Positions 1 to 10,203 of a stretch of DNA of 64,000 nt are shown here, piece by piece. Source of the DNA: Acinetobacter sp. YWS30-1 (GTDB lineage Bacteria > Pseudomonadota > Gammaproteobacteria > Pseudomonadales > Moraxellaceae); contig NZ_CP114606.1 of the NCBI RefSeq assembly GCF_033558715.1, positions 1,488,001-1,552,000 of the forward strand, read 5' to 3'. The notes below the pieces were generated by a model that was not told the origin of the DNA, searched no databases, and worked only from the letters and a program-made list of their open reading frames with translations. Each line of letters starts with the position of its first letter. The first letter of the stretch is position 1. The position numbers and the translations under genes are program-made.

Positions 1-2
1 AA

Positions 3-1064
3 GGCTTTAATTATCAGGAAATTGGGATTTTATCTTCGATTGCGATTGTCACCCGATTTTTTGCGCCATTTATTTGGGGGTGGATTGCAGACAAATCCGG
101 AAAACGCATGTTGCTGGTGCGTATAGCTACCTGGATGGAAGCCTGTATCTGGTTCATGCTATTTATCACTCCAAATAGCTTCCAGTCAGTCGCTTTGCTC
201 ATGCTGATTTTCAGTTTCTTTCAAAATGCGATTTTGGCTCAGTTTGAAGGCGTAACTTTATTCTGGTTAGGTGAAAAAAGGGCAGAGCTCTATGGCAAAG
301 TCCGTAAGTGGGGATCTATTGGATTTATTATTGGCGTATTTGGTTTAGGGGCAATTTTTGAAATTATCAGCATCAGTATGCTACCAATCTTATTGCTCTG
401 TATTTCATTTCTGGCTTTTCTCTGGTCATTTACCATCAAAGAACCTACAGCAGCACCCACAGCTCAGAAAAAACTCGAAGCTTTATGGCCGATCTTCAAG
501 CGTCCGGTGGTATACAGTTTTTTCCTGATTGAACTGATCATGCTGTTTTCACATGCGCCATTTTATAGTTTTTATAGTAACTATCTCAGCCAGAATGGAT
601 TCAGTACCAGTCAGATCGGATTACTCTGGTCGGTTGGGGTTATTGCTGAAATCATTATGTTTGCCTACGCTACATTTTTTCTGACACGCTGGTCATGGCG
701 TCATCTGGTGATGTTATGCCTGTTAATGACCGGTTTAAGATGGCTGACTGTAGGCCTATTTCCATCGTTATTTCTGGCACAGTTTTTTGCCCAGACCATT
801 CATGCCCTGAGTTTTGGCTTATTTCATATGATTGCCATGCGGGTTATTTTCCAGAACTTCTCGGCTGGACAGCAAGGCCGTGGACAGGCACTGTATAGCA
901 CCATGTGGGGCTTAGGCGTGGCGAGTGGGAGTATTCTTGCCGGTCGTTATTGGGATCAGGTCGGTGGAACATCAATCTTTATTGCTGCTGCGCTATCGAC
1001 CTTGCTGGGCCTATTGCTGGTATTTGGCTTACCCAACAAAGTCGAACTGCAAAAGCAGGTTTAA
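3..1064 (+). CDS. MFS transporter, C-terminal part (5' end outside window)
   Basis: An open frame runs from the first bases of the window to a TAA at 1064, so the N-terminus is missing and the internal ATG at 108 is not the true start. The protein is a chain of hydrophobic segments consistent with the last nine or so helices of a major facilitator carrier. The sequence WGWIADKSGKR near the start resembles the MFS loop 2-3 signature. The C-terminal half (ALSFGLFHMIAMR, FSAGQQGRGQALYS) resembles the HcaT/nucleoside-proton symporter branch (MFS_1_like). The substrate cannot be read from sequence. It converges on the amidase pseudogene 15 bp away, with no clear terminator between them. Confidence 0.8.
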   Translation, partial: GFNYQEIGILSSIAIVTRFFAPFIWGWIADKSGKRMLLVRIATWMEACIWFMLFITPNSFQSVALLMLIFSFFQNAILAQFEGVTLFWLGEKRAELYGKVRKWGSIGFIIGVFGLGAIFEIISISMLPILLLCISFLAFLWSFTIKEPTAAPTAQKKLEALWPIFKRPVVYSFFLIELIMLFSHAPFYSFYSNYLSQNGFSTSQIGLLWSVGVIAEIIMFAYATFFLTRWSWRHLVMLCLLMTGLRWLTVGLFPSLFLAQFFAQTIHALSFGLFHMIAMRVIFQNFSAGQQGRGQALYSTMWGLGVASGSILAGRYWDQVGGTSIFIAAALSTLLGLLLVFGLPNKVELQKQV

Positions 1065-1079
1065 GATACGATTGAATAA

Positions 1080-2576
1080 TTAAATGCGGATTTTGGAATA
1101 TTGATCAAACCAGGGCTGAGCCTGTTCTAATTGAGCGGCCAGTTGCAACAGTAAATCTTCACGAGCAAATGGTGCAATAAATTGTGAACCCAAAGGTAAG
1201 TTATCTTCATTCCAGTAAAGCGGTACGGACATTGCTGGAAGGCCGGTAATATTGGCTAACTGAGTGAATGGCACCCATTTTAGGTTTTCTTTTACAATCT
1301 GATCGACCAGCTTACCTTGTGCCAATAAATGTGCCTTATTCATTTTTAATAAAGCTTTAAGAATCGGCTTCTGCCAGTTTGGTGTCTTGACTTCGCCATT
1401 TTTGGGTGCAACAGTGGCCGTGGCTGGTGTCAGGTAGAGATCATAATCATCAAAGAAATGATTCATCTGGGTCACATATTGTCCCCAGTTGGTCAGATTT
1501 TGGATATATTCAATTGCCGTCGTTTTGGCACCAAAAGCAGCTAGCGCCAGAGAATCCAGTTCAAAATCGCCTGATCTGGATGGATAGCCTTTCTGGATTT
1601 CGTCCAGCATATAAGAAAACTGGCTAAACCACGTCGTAATAAAATCTTTAGCCAGTTGCATACCATCAATCTGCGGTTGATCCTCAACGACTGCATGACC
1701 TAAAGATTCCAGTAAACGGGCAGTTTGTTCTACCGCTTTAATAGCATCTTGAGAAACAGGCGTATCAATGCTGGAACGGGTATTAAATGCGATTTTTAAT
1801 TTTTTTGGTGGTTGCTGAATCACTTCCAGATAATGTGTATGCGGACGTTGGATCGTAAACAGCGAACTGCGATCTTCACCGTGGGTGGCATCCAGCATTG
1901 CCGCACTATCCCGAACAGTTTTGGTGAGTACATGTTGAATGGCAGCACCGTGCATTGCCTCACTCATTTGCGGTCCCCACGGCGTACGTCCACGGCTTGG
2001 TTTTAAACCAAACAGACCACAGTAGGAAGCCGGAATACGAATTGAGCCACCACCATCACCTGCACCGGCAATTGGCACAATGCCGGCTGCCACAGCAGAA
2101 GCAGAACCGCCTGACGAGCCACCACTGTTATGTCTTAAATTCCACGGGTTTTTACAGCTTCCCCAGGCATCTGGCTCTGTAATGCCTTTAATTCCGAATT
2201 CAGGGGTGTTGGTACGGCCAAAGGTCACAATACCTGCCTGTTCCCAACGGTTAACAATCTCGGCATTGGTTTCAGCTATATACCCAATGCGCTTTAAACC
2301 CTGACATCCATAAGACGTCGGATAACCTGCATATTCCTGAAACAGGTCTTTGACTAGAAATGGAACACCGGCAAAGGGACCAGACAGTTCTTGCTAGGTA
2401 CGCTGCAAAGCATGCTCATGCATGGGAATAATAATGGCATTGATTTCAGGATTAATATTTGCACTGCGTTCTAAAGCAACTGATAAAAGTTCACTTGAAT
2501 GTACTTGTTTATTTTTAACCAGTTCAGCCAGTCCTAACCCATCGTATTGTAAGTATTCTTCAAATTTCATCTGCAT
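1080..2576 (-). pseudogene. Amidase-signature hydrolase broken by one in-frame TAG
   Basis: Two open stretches (2394-2576 and 1080-2228) lie in the same frame. The bases between them translate without interruption except for an amber codon at 2394-2396. Read through, the gene would give 498 residues, the usual length for amidases of the 6-aminohexanoate-cyclic-dimer hydrolase/GatA type. The catalytic triad is visible: Lys in FLVKDLF just after the stop, Ser in GGSSGGSASA, and Ser in GGGSIRIPAS. The ATG at 2228 would start after the catalytic Lys, so a shortened product should be inactive. No other lesion is seen, so the mutation looks recent, or it could be a sequencing error. The family call is strong; the substrate is unknown. 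Confidence 0.85.
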
Positions 2577-2619
2577 TCCCTAGCGTTAATATTGTTATAA
2601 GGTTGTAGAAGGTTTCAGT

Positions 2620-4050
2620 TCAGGATGCAAGCACCACCTGATTACGTCCCAAGTGTTTAGCTTGATATAAGGCCTGATCCGCGGTATTGATCAGTTGCTG
2701 TAAATCCTGAGAAAGTGGGGCATGTTGATGCGTAATCCCGAGACTCACAGTAATCGACAAAGGTGATCCATCAGGTTGATACATTGGCGTTTTAGCTACC
2801 AGTTCACGAATACGCTCGGCAATAAACTGGGCTTTGGACGGTTTAGTATCCCAAAGCAAAATCACAAATTCCTCACCACCAATACGTGCAAACAGATCCT
2901 GAGAACGTAAATTGGAACGGATGATTTCAGCAAAGTGTTGCAGTACTTTATCGCCTACATGATGGCCAAAATGATCATTTAAACGTTTGAAATGGTCGAT
3001 ATCCAACATAATCAGGGAAAACTGCACACTCTTGGAATGTTGCAGTAAATATTCACCTTTCTGGAAGAAAAAATGCCGGTTCATGGTCCGCGTCAGACTG
3101 TCATGATTGGCCAAATACAATACGCGTTTAAATAGGTCGTTACGGTTCTGACTGATAATACACAGGATCAGCGGCGACAATGCCAGCATAAACAGTCCGA
3201 TCCTTAATGAGATATAAATGGTTGAGTCTGCCAGCGTATCATGTGTAGTGGCATAAAACTGGGTCAGGCTGTAATACATCAAAATGATTACAAAGGCATT
3301 AATAATTGCAATTGTGAAGATGCGATAGGTCAGTGCTGCCCAGATTAAAGCTGCCAACGGATAAAGCAGGGCACCTGGACCGACAAAAATATTACTCAGG
3401 ATAATACACAGGATTACCGTACCTGCTGGCAGCAGATAACTAAAAGAGTTCTGCTTCTTTCTGCGGTTTTTAAATAAATACTTGAGATCTTTGGTTCTAG
3501 GAAAGGCTAAAAAAAGCGGCAAGACAATAATGTAATTTACCATTTCGCCTGTCCACCACAGCCCAAAATCAATCCATAAATTTTCCTTGGTCATAAAGGA
3601 ATAAGGAAGATTGGGTAAGGTCGCAACGGCAAAAACTGCACTAGCCAGGCATCCTGCAAATGCACAGATGCCGAACATATGCACGAAAGTGAAGCCAGTA
3701 TTGTAATACTTATAATTGATCTGGAAATATCGGATAAAAAACAGCGATACAATCGTACTAATCAGGTTGGCAAGTGTTAGAAACAGGCTTTGTAATAGAT
3801 TATTACCTGTTGCCAAATCGGCAAACATGAACGCACAGAAAGCACCTAGCCACCCGCCCATATTGTTTAAATGGGGGAAGCGTAAGAACATAGCCAGCAA
3901 GGCAGCATTGGCAGGCCAGAGTATGGCTAAATAATCCTGTGTTCTGGTCATAATGCCAATCAAACAAGTCACTAAAATAATGAAAAGAATGACCAAGTAG
4001 GCATATGTTTCAGGATTCAAGTTCTGGTCTGTGATTCGAGGTATTCGCAA
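2620..4050 (-). CDS. Membrane-anchored diguanylate cyclase (MASE1-like + GGDEF)
   Basis: The product has 476 residues. About 300 N-terminal residues form eight or so hydrophobic helices resembling the MASE1 sensory domain (for example LAILWPANAALLAMFLRFP). A C-terminal GGDEF domain of about 165 residues follows. The active-site motif is GGEEF within ARIGGEEFVILLW, and the inhibitory-site RxxD (RSQD) lies just upstream, so the enzyme should make cyclic di-GMP from GTP and be subject to product inhibition. No EAL domain is present. The signal sensed by the membrane part is unknown. It is a single-gene unit on the minus strand, downstream of an AT-rich leader, and next to the broken amidase gene. 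Confidence 0.9.
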   Translation of the reverse strand: MRIPRITDQNLNPETYAYLVILFIILVTCLIGIMTRTQDYLAILWPANAALLAMFLRFPHLNNMGGWLGAFCAFMFADLATGNNLLQSLFLTLANLISTIVSLFFIRYFQINYKYYNTGFTFVHMFGICAFAGCLASAVFAVATLPNLPYSFMTKENLWIDFGLWWTGEMVNYIIVLPLFLAFPRTKDLKYLFKNRRKKQNSFSYLLPAGTVILCIILSNIFVGPGALLYPLAALIWAALTYRIFTIAIINAFVIILMYYSLTQFYATTHDTLADSTIYISLRIGLFMLALSPLILCIISQNRNDLFKRVLYLANHDSLTRTMNRHFFFQKGEYLLQHSKSVQFSLIMLDIDHFKRLNDHFGHHVGDKVLQHFAEIIRSNLRSQDLFARIGGEEFVILLWDTKPSKAQFIAERIRELVAKTPMYQPDGSPLSITVSLGITHQHAPLSQDLQQLINTADQALYQAKHLGRNQVVLAS

Positions 4051-4342
4051 ATCTAAGTCCTGTATCTAATTTTTATTTGTGAAATATCACTTTGTTTGGG
4101 AAATGCTTTTTACCCAAAAGTACAACTTTATTCTTGGAATAATCTGTTTTTACTTACGTTATCAATATACGTTTGTATACGAAATATATACAAAAAAATT
4201 AAAAAAGGAAATCCATGTTTTTAAACTATAATGATAAAAATTTGTTTTATTTCGGTATTTAAACTGATGCAGAGCAGAATATGATCCCGAAAAATATGAT
4301 AAGTTAAAATTAATTATTAGGATTGAAACGAAGCCTGTGAAT

Positions 4343-4822
4343 ATGAAAAAAACCTGTCTTAGCCTTGTCTTGCTCATGAGCTCATCTTGGCTAATGGCAA
4401 CAGAAAATAATAATCAAGCTGCAAATAGTATTGCGAAACCTATCGAAGTTCCGAATACCTTTACCATTAATACCCGTCCTGAAATTGTCGGGCTATGGGG
4501 AATGGAAATTCCAGATAATAAGAAATGTGTTGAATACTATAATTTTAAAGGCAATAACAACGTAGTGATTAAAAGCGGTTCAGAATGGACCACAGGGCTG
4601 TATGACTATCAGCCTTCACAAGATCCTGCTGCACAGATTCCAGCGCTGATTATGCAGGTTAAATACGACAATAATGAAAAAGACTGTTCCGGCAATCAGG
4701 TAGATCAGTCAGGTGAGATTTCGCAGTATTTTGTGAAGTGGCAGAATTCAAATACCATTAATTTCTGTGCCAATGAAAAAGCAGAACAATGTTTTGCTGT
4801 GCTTCGACGCATTTTGCCTTGA
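4343..4822 (+). CDS. Secreted hypothetical protein with four cysteines
   Basis: I do not recognise the family. The ATG at 4343 gives MKKTCLSLVLLMSSSWLMATE, a good signal peptide with a likely cut after LMA; an upstream in-frame GTG at 4337 is a poorer start. The mature part is about 140 residues and hydrophilic. After the signal it has cysteines in KKCVEY, KDCSGN, NFCANE and QCFAV, which could form two disulfides in the periplasm. The gene stands alone between the divergent cyclase gene and the convergent accC, and ends at a strong bidirectional terminator. Such short secreted proteins are common in Acinetobacter; no function is inferred. Confidence 0.75.
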   Translation: MKKTCLSLVLLMSSSWLMATENNNQAANSIAKPIEVPNTFTINTRPEIVGLWGMEIPDNKKCVEYYNFKGNNNVVIKSGSEWTTGLYDYQPSQDPAAQIPALIMQVKYDNNEKDCSGNQVDQSGEISQYFVKWQNSNTINFCANEKAEQCFAVLRRILP

Positions 4823-4837
4823 TTGAAGGCTAGATAT

Positions 4838-4867
4838 AAAAAACCGCTGAATTCAGCGGTTTTTTTA
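4838..4867. terminator. Bidirectional intrinsic terminator
   Basis: The hairpin ACCGCTGA/TCAGCGGT is flanked by A-run and T-run. It lies between the secreted-protein gene (+) and accC (-), which converge here, and can serve both strands. Confidence 0.85.
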
Positions 4868-4884
4868 TTAGATCAATTACTGGA

Positions 4885-6255
4885 TCAAGCTTTTTCTTTG
4901 TCTTCAGCACCTTCAAGCTGCTTCAACAAATGTTTTTCCAGATAGTGAATATCCATCGCCTGTTCACAGAAATTTTCATCCTGAAGAATCAGATCTTTGT
5001 GTAATGGGATATTGGTTTTCACACCTGTCAGAATCATTTCATCCAAGGCCTGTTTCATACGTGCAATTGCAGTTTCACGGTCTTTACCATGGGCAATTAG
5101 CTTGGCAATCATTGAATCATAATACGGTGGGATGCTGTAACCTGGATAGATATGAGAGTCTAAACGGATACCTGCACCACCTGGCGCATAGAAAGTCTCG
5201 ATTTTGCCTGGAGATGGCATAAAGTTCGATGGATCTTCTGCATTGATACGGCATTCGATCGCATGACCTTGAACACGTACATCTTCTTGCTGGATATCCA
5301 GACCTAAGCCAGCCGCAATACGTAACTGCTGTTCAATGATGTCGATACCGGTGACCATTTCAGTCACAGGGTGTTCTACCTGAACACGGGTGTTCATTTC
5401 GATAAAGAAGAATTCGCCTTCTTCAAACAGGAACTCAAATGTACCGGCACCACGATATTGCATCAATTTACAAGCATTGACACAGGCCTCAAGAATGTCA
5501 GTACGAGCCTGTTCTGGCAGGTTAGGCGCTGGCGCTTCTTCAAGTACTTTCTGGTGACGACGCTGTAAAGAACAGTCACGGTCATACAGGTGGATCGCAT
5601 GACCATTACCGTCGCCTAGAACCTGTACTTCGACGTGACGCGGTTTTTGCAGGAAACGTTCCATATAAACCGTGTCATCGCCAAACCACATTTCAGCATC
5701 ACGCTGCGCAGCTTGTACTGATTCAAGCAGGGTATCCACACGTTCTACGATACGCATACCACGACCACCACCACCGGAAGCCGCTTTCACGATGAGCGGG
5801 AAACCAATTTCTTTGGCTTCAGCAAGCGCATTGTGAATCGTCACCGCATGATCACAGCCAGGTACAGTTGGTACACCCGCTTTTTTCATGGCAATAATCG
5901 CAGAAACCTTGTTCCCCATCAGGCGAATATGTTCTGGACGTGGACCAATGAAGATAAAACCAGAGCTTTCTACGATTTCAGCAAATTCAGCATTTTCAGA
6001 CAGGAAGCCATAACCAGGGTGGATGGCATCTGCGCTGGTGATTTCAGCAGCTGTAATCAGGGCTGGAATATTCAGGTAACTGTCGCTACTTGCGCCAGGA
6101 CCAATACACACGGCTTCGTCACAGAAGCGTAAGTGCATCAGGTCTTTGTCAGCGTCTGAATAGACACCGACTGTTTTAATTCCTAAAGTTTTGCAAGCTC
6201 GGGCGATGCGCAAGGCGATCTCACCTCGGTTTGCAATTAAAACTTTTTGCAACAT
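4885..6255 (-). CDS. accC: Biotin carboxylase subunit of acetyl-CoA carboxylase
   Basis: This is the 456-residue ATP-grasp enzyme that carboxylates the biotin carried on BCCP, the first half-reaction of malonyl-CoA synthesis for fatty acids. It starts [17 protein letters not shown], the canonical AccC N-terminus. It has the glycine-rich ATP-lid stretch [10 protein letters not shown], and the active-site segment [14 protein letters not shown] with the conserved Glu and Arg. Length matches the family (about 450). It lies 18 bp downstream of accB on the same strand, giving the usual accBC pair, with aroQ upstream. The terminator at 4838-4867 closes the operon. Confidence 0.97.
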   Translation of the reverse strand: MLQKVLIANRGEIALRIARACKTLGIKTVGVYSDADKDLMHLRFCDEAVCIGPGASSDSYLNIPALITAAEITSADAIHPGYGFLSENAEFAEIVESSGFIFIGPRPEHIRLMGNKVSAIIAMKKAGVPTVPGCDHAVTIHNALAEAKEIGFPLIVKAASGGGGRGMRIVERVDTLLESVQAAQRDAEMWFGDDTVYMERFLQKPRHVEVQVLGDGNGHAIHLYDRDCSLQRRHQKVLEEAPAPNLPEQARTDILEACVNACKLMQYRGAGTFEFLFEEGEFFFIEMNTRVQVEHPVTEMVTGIDIIEQQLRIAAGLGLDIQQEDVRVQGHAIECRINAEDPSNFMPSPGKIETFYAPGGAGIRLDSHIYPGYSIPPYYDSMIAKLIAHGKDRETAIARMKQALDEMILTGVKTNIPLHKDLILQDENFCEQAMDIHYLEKHLLKQLEGAEDKEKA

Positions 6256-6273
6256 TATGAATCCCCGAAGTGA

Positions 6274-6690
6274 TTAGGCGCGGTAACGGAAAAGTGGCTG
6301 ACCAAACTGAATCACTTCACCATTTTTCACCAGAATTTCTTCAATCACGCCGCTTTGAGTTGCTTCAATCGGGTTCATGATTTTCATTGCTTCAATGATA
6401 CCCAGTGTTTCGCCAGCAGAAACAGTTTGGCCAATTTTTACAAAAGGTGCTTCGCCTGGGCTTGGAGCCGCATAGAACACGCCAACCATTGGAGATTTTT
6501 CAACTGCACCACGAGGAGATTTAGCTGCAGGGACGTCAGCTGCAGGTGCAGGCATTGCAGGAACAGCTGCTGCAACTACTGGATTACGACGAGTCAGAGC
6601 AATCGACTGATCACCTTCCTTAACTTCAATCGCCTGTAAGTCAGATTCAATCATCAAATCGATGAGCTTCTTGATTTTACGGATATCCAT
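6274..6690 (-). CDS. accB: Biotin carboxyl carrier protein of acetyl-CoA carboxylase
   Basis: The product has 138 residues. An N-terminal segment (MDIRKIKKLIDLMIESDL) typical of BCCP is followed by an Ala/Pro-rich flexible linker (about residues 38-60), then the biotinyl domain. The biotin-accepting lysine is in EAMKIMN, the standard motif. The domain ends in the expected hammerhead fold sequence (NGEVIQFGQPLFRYRA). The protein shuttles carboxybiotin between AccC and the AccAD carboxyltransferase, which is not in this window. It lies between aroQ and accC with 16-18 bp gaps, so the three are probably cotranscribed. Confidence 0.97.
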   Translation of the reverse strand: MDIRKIKKLIDLMIESDLQAIEVKEGDQSIALTRRNPVVAAAVPAMPAPAADVPAAKSPRGAVEKSPMVGVFYAAPSPGEAPFVKIGQTVSAGETLGIIEAMKIMNPIEATQSGVIEEILVKNGEVIQFGQPLFRYRA

Positions 6691-6706
6691 GAGACAGTAT
6701 TCCTAA

Positions 6707-7162
6707 TTAAGATTGTTTAGAAGATTGTATTTTTTCAATGACATAGTCGAGTGCGGCAGCATAGCCTTTTGCACCTAGACCACAGATCACGCCAATAGCT
6801 TTATCGGATAGATATGAATGATGTCGGAATGCCTCACGTGCATGGACGTTAGACAGGTGGACTTCAATAAACGGGATTGCCACGCCAAGAAGTGCATCAC
6901 GAACTGCAACTGAGGTATGTGTCAGGGCAGCAGGATTAATAATGATATATTGCACGCCGTCTTGTTGGGCTTGATGAATTCGGTCAACAATTGCGCCTTC
7001 CCAGTTGCTCTGGAAAGTGTCAAGTTGTAAAGTAGCTTTTTCAGCCTGAGCAGTGAGCTGCTGATTAATATCTTCTAGAGTTAAATAACCATAAACTTCG
7101 GGTTCGCGCTTTCCTAGCAAATTTAAATTCGGTCCATGAATAACCAAAATGGTCGAAGTCAT
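6707..7162 (-). CDS. aroQ: Type II 3-dehydroquinate dehydratase
   Basis: This 151-residue enzyme converts 3-dehydroquinate to 3-dehydroshikimate in the shikimate pathway. The N-terminal [21 protein letters not shown] signature carries the catalytic Tyr and Arg of type II enzymes. [17 protein letters not shown] and [23 protein letters not shown] carry the substrate-binding Asn/His/Arg residues. Length is normal for the dodecameric family (about 145-150). It is first in the aroQ-accB-accC set, an arrangement also known from other gammaproteobacteria. The roughly 1 kb upstream should hold the operon promoter. Confidence 0.97.
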   Translation of the reverse strand: MTSTILVIHGPNLNLLGKREPEVYGYLTLEDINQQLTAQAEKATLQLDTFQSNWEGAIVDRIHQAQQDGVQYIIINPAALTHTSVAVRDALLGVAIPFIEVHLSNVHAREAFRHHSYLSDKAIGVICGLGAKGYAAALDYVIEKIQSSKQS

Positions 7163-8195
7163 CTATGGTGCTCCAGTTAAAAAGTTTCAGGATAGGTTTG
7201 CAAGATGTCTACAAACTTCGCCTATTATGGCATGAATTCCTACATTATTTTTATAATTTCTTTGAATTGACATAGAAAAGCATGTACCACGCAGTGGCCA
7301 TATAATGAAAACTTTGCAAGCATTTAGCAATGTTCAAAACTACCAAATCTTCGTCTTTTACATCATTTTTATATTTTAGATGAATTGGCTGAATTGTTAC
7401 ATTTATGCTGTGTAAGTTAGACCTCAATGTTTATTCATAATTCTTTTAAATTGAGTGTTTATTCGGCAATGGCTTGTCAAAAATAAAAATTATTACTCGA
7501 AGTCTCTGCTCATATCAAAAATTGTGGTGATCGGTAAAAGACCGGGTTTTCATTATACTTTTGGATGAATCAAATGTTTATTCTATTCATTATTCTGCAA
7601 ACTAAAATATCAAACTTGGAATAAAAATCAAAAAGTTATTTGATAAATGGTATGAACTGAAGTGTAGTATTAAATGGATTTTATGTCGCTAGTAAAGCAA
7701 ATAACACATTATCTTTCTGCAAAAAGAGATAGGCTCATTGCTACTGAACATTGGCTAAATGAGACTGGCCGTAAAAGTAAAATTAAAAACTTATGATTCT
7801 TCATTAATCTTTTACTGGCCTCATCTAATATTGACGAATGTGCTCAATTTTCTAAAGCTTACCTTTATTTGTCATTCTTTATGTTCACTCAATAACATTG
7901 GCAAAATGGCACTTCATGTATAGGCGTTGTTATTCATCTGAATGTTGCCTATGTTTTTAAATGATGAATTTTTAAGCTTAAGAACAAGATGGTATGCGGA
8001 ATTACAATGATAAATGGGATAGTTAAGTTCAGTTAAAGTGCAATATGAATAGATATTCTGGATTAAAAGCTAATGGTATCTGATTGTATTTTGAACACAT
8101 ATTGATTATATAAGCTATTCAGAATCACAGAATAAAACCCAAGCAGACTTGATAAGCTATAATGAAGATCCCGTCAAAATACTATCGAAGCTGTT
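7163..8195. other. Long AT-rich intergenic region
   Basis: About 1 kb separates the divergent aroQ operon and the ybaK-type gene. I see no convincing gene except a possible 37-codon frame at 7683-7796. A weak GC hairpin with following T residues lies near 7528-7550 (CGGT/ACCG then TTTTC). A TATAAT-like box at about 8158 fits a promoter for the downstream gene. Two short similar segments beginning TGATAAATGG occur near 7641 and 8009, without an obvious meaning. Confidence 0.5.
7683..7796 (+). CDS. Possible 37-codon small ORF
   Basis: ATG at 7683 to TGA at 7796 encodes a basic, helical-looking peptide (MSLVKQITHYLSAKRDRL and onward, ending KSKIKNL). Composition (Lys/Arg/Glu-rich with LIATEHWLNE) looks more protein-like than random AT-rich translation. 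There is no good Shine-Dalgarno sequence, so this may be a remnant of a longer gene or noise. I do not recognise it. Confidence 0.2.
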   Translation: MSLVKQITHYLSAKRDRLIATEHWLNETGRKSKIKNL

Positions 8196-8663
8196 ATGAC
8201 ACCTGCATGCAAATTATTAAAATCTCAAAAAATTGAATATAGCATTCACGAATATGAACATGATGCTAATGCCAAAAGCTTTGGTCTGGAAGCGGCAGAA
8301 AAGTTAGGACTAGCAGTAGAAGAAGTATTCAAAACTTTATTAGTCACGGATGAGAAGCAGTATTTTGTAGCAGTTCTTCCAGTCAACCATCAGTTAAACC
8401 TGAAAAAAGTAGCATCAGCCTTTGGTTGTAAAAAGCTACAAATGGCTGATCCCAAACAGGCAGAACGTCTAACCGGTTATCTTGTCGGTGGGATTAGTCC
8501 GGTTGGGCAGAAAAAACGCCTGAAAACTGTCATTGATGCATCTGCAGAACAGCTGAATAAAATCTATGTCAGTGGGGGTAAACGCGGTCTGGATATTGGT
8601 TTAAAACCTGCGGACCTAGCTAAGGTTCTAGATGCTCAATTCGTTGATGTATTGGATGTCTAA
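8196..8663 (+). CDS. ybaK: Cys-tRNA(Pro)/Cys-tRNA(Cys) deacylase, YbaK/EbsC family
   Basis: The product has 155 residues, the normal single-domain YbaK length. The conserved catalytic lysine is in EEVFKTLLV, and the family core GVGGISPVG is seen here as [16 protein letters not shown]. Near the end, [16 protein letters not shown] matches the C-terminal signature. The enzyme hydrolyses cysteine mischarged on tRNA(Pro) in trans, cleaning up after ProRS. A TATAAT-like box lies about 35 bp upstream. It is a single-gene unit with a weak hairpin downstream (8701-8735). Confidence 0.9.
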   Translation: MTPACKLLKSQKIEYSIHEYEHDANAKSFGLEAAEKLGLAVEEVFKTLLVTDEKQYFVAVLPVNHQLNLKKVASAFGCKKLQMADPKQAERLTGYLVGGISPVGQKKRLKTVIDASAEQLNKIYVSGGKRGLDIGLKPADLAKVLDAQFVDVLDV

Positions 8664-8700
8664 AGTTCAAAGCATTTTTCAATAAAACTATCTTACTGAG

Positions 8701-8735
8701 AAGCGTTCATATCAATGGATGCTTCAACTTTTTTG
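8701..8735 (+). terminator. Probable weak intrinsic terminator
   Basis: AAGCGTTCAT and ATGGATGCTT can pair with wobbles around a 2-4 nt loop, and a T-run follows at about 8729. It lies just after the deacylase gene. Confidence 0.4.
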
Positions 8736-8750
8736 GGTTCTCATATTTCT

Positions 8751-8776
8751 ATTCTGTCGGAAAATTCTGTCGGAAA
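8751..8776 (+). repeat. Perfect 13-bp tandem duplication
   Basis: ATTCTGTCGGAAA occurs twice head to tail (8751-8763 and 8764-8776), followed by a partial ATTC. It lies about 110 bp upstream of the YVTN protein start, in its presumed promoter region. Confidence 0.9.
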
Positions 8777-8885
8777 ATTCAGCATGGTTTTTTCTTCATT
8801 GTATAGTGGATGATTGAGATCCACGGCCTGACTGTGGATTGAACAAAGATAAAAACAATAAAATAGAAAATATGGAGAATACCGC

Positions 8886-10139
8886 ATGGAAATCCAGAAA
8901 AAACGATTATCACGGTTCTGTATGAGCTTGTCCGCGATGGCCATGCTCTCAGTCTTTTCAACTGCACAGGCAGATTCGTCTACCTTGCCTCAACCGCCCA
9001 ATTCCCAGCAAGTTTTCTTTGTGGGTAATAACTGGGATGGAACAGTTACAGTGATTCGATCTTCAGGTGACTTTGGCAAGGTTGGTGTGATCAACATGAT
9101 TCCTGATCGTAAGGAGCGTCTGAAAGAGATTCACCTCAATCCCATTAAACTGATTGCCTATACCTATATTCAAGCTACTGCGGGTGAAGGTAATGATCAG
9201 CTGGTCGACGATATGTACTCCACGCCAGATGGACAGTCAGTGGTCGCATCCCGTCCAAGTTTTGCCGATGTGGTCTCTATCAACATCAAGACAGGCAAAA
9301 TTAACTGGCGTACTCCAGTTGAAGGCTTCCGCGCGGATCATATGGCAGTTTCACCAGATGGCCAGCGTGTCGCGGTTTCCGCATCTTCCGGAAATGTGGT
9401 GCATGTACTGGATATTCATACTGGTAAGGAACTTGGTCGATTTGCGACGGGTGATAAACCGCATGAAAATATCTACTTTGATAATGGCAGAAAAATTCTG
9501 AACTCGGCCATTGGTAATGTAGAAACCTCTCTTGATGCGCAGTGGCAGGATTTCACCAAGGGTAAACGCTATATCACCATTGCAGATGCCAATACCCATC
9601 AGGTGCTTAAGAAAATTGACTTTAGACCGGCATTGGATGCGTTTGGTCGAAAAGATTTATCTAATTCAGTGCGGCCGATGGTCTTTAGCAAGGATGAAAG
9701 TAAACTCTATGCTCAGGTATCATTTTTTAATGGTTTGATTGAGTATGACTTAAACCAGAATAAAGTGACCCGTATTGGGCAGTTGCCAGGTAGCGATAGC
9801 ATTCCCAAAGATCGTACCAAATGGGTGAATGATTCCCGCCATCATGGTTTATCGATCAGTGCTGATGGTGAGAAGCTCTGTGTTGCGGGCACGATGGATA
9901 ATTACGCCACCATTGTCGACCGTCAGAGTCTGACTGCCGGAAAATTGATTCCTGCAGGTAAGCCATACTGGGCTACCCGAAGTCCGGATGGCCGTAGCTG
10001 TATCATTTCAGAAAGTGAAACGGATGTGGTGACCGTAATTGATTTCGCGACAGGCAATAAAGTGACCAGTGTACCTGTAGGCAATCATCCACAGCGTGTC
10101 CGGATCGGTTATGCCCCAGCAGACTGGTCTACACCGTAG
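8886..10139 (+). CDS. Periplasmic YVTN-type beta-propeller protein
   Basis: The product has 417 residues. A signal peptide ends around STAQADSS (about residue 30). The rest is made of repeated blades with the pattern V-x-V-I-D-x-x-T-G-K: VVSINIKTGKINW, VVHVLDIHTGKELG, YITIADANTHQVL, YATIVDRQSLTAGK, VVTVIDFATGNKV. This gives a six- or seven-bladed propeller of the YncE/YVTN kind. Such proteins act in the cell envelope, often as binding or redox-partner scaffolds; the ligand cannot be inferred. The ATG at 8886 follows a GGAGAA box. The downstream membrane-anchored gene starts 64 bp later on the same strand and may be cotranscribed. Confidence 0.8.
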   Translation: MEIQKKRLSRFCMSLSAMAMLSVFSTAQADSSTLPQPPNSQQVFFVGNNWDGTVTVIRSSGDFGKVGVINMIPDRKERLKEIHLNPIKLIAYTYIQATAGEGNDQLVDDMYSTPDGQSVVASRPSFADVVSINIKTGKINWRTPVEGFRADHMAVSPDGQRVAVSASSGNVVHVLDIHTGKELGRFATGDKPHENIYFDNGRKILNSAIGNVETSLDAQWQDFTKGKRYITIADANTHQVLKKIDFRPALDAFGRKDLSNSVRPMVFSKDESKLYAQVSFFNGLIEYDLNQNKVTRIGQLPGSDSIPKDRTKWVNDSRHHGLSISADGEKLCVAGTMDNYATIVDRQSLTAGKLIPAGKPYWATRSPDGRSCIISESETDVVTVIDFATGNKVTSVPVGNHPQRVRIGYAPADWSTP

Positions 10140-10203
10140 CAAATAATGGCTTAAAAAGAGCAATGTGTTATGAACGTTGCTCTAAGCATTGTAGGTGGCA
10201 TAT

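Noticed and set aside
4162..4377. Minus-strand ORF in the leader of the secreted-protein gene
   Set aside because: Aromatic, low-complexity translation of AT-rich DNA with no ribosome site; it overlaps the real gene start.
7641..8055. Two similar stretches starting TGATAAATGG as a direct repeat
   Set aside because: Similarity fades after about 10 bases and is expected by chance in such AT-rich DNA.
8741..8967. Two overlapping minus-strand ORFs before the YVTN protein gene
   Set aside because: Shadow frames over the promoter and signal-peptide coding region; composition not protein-like.
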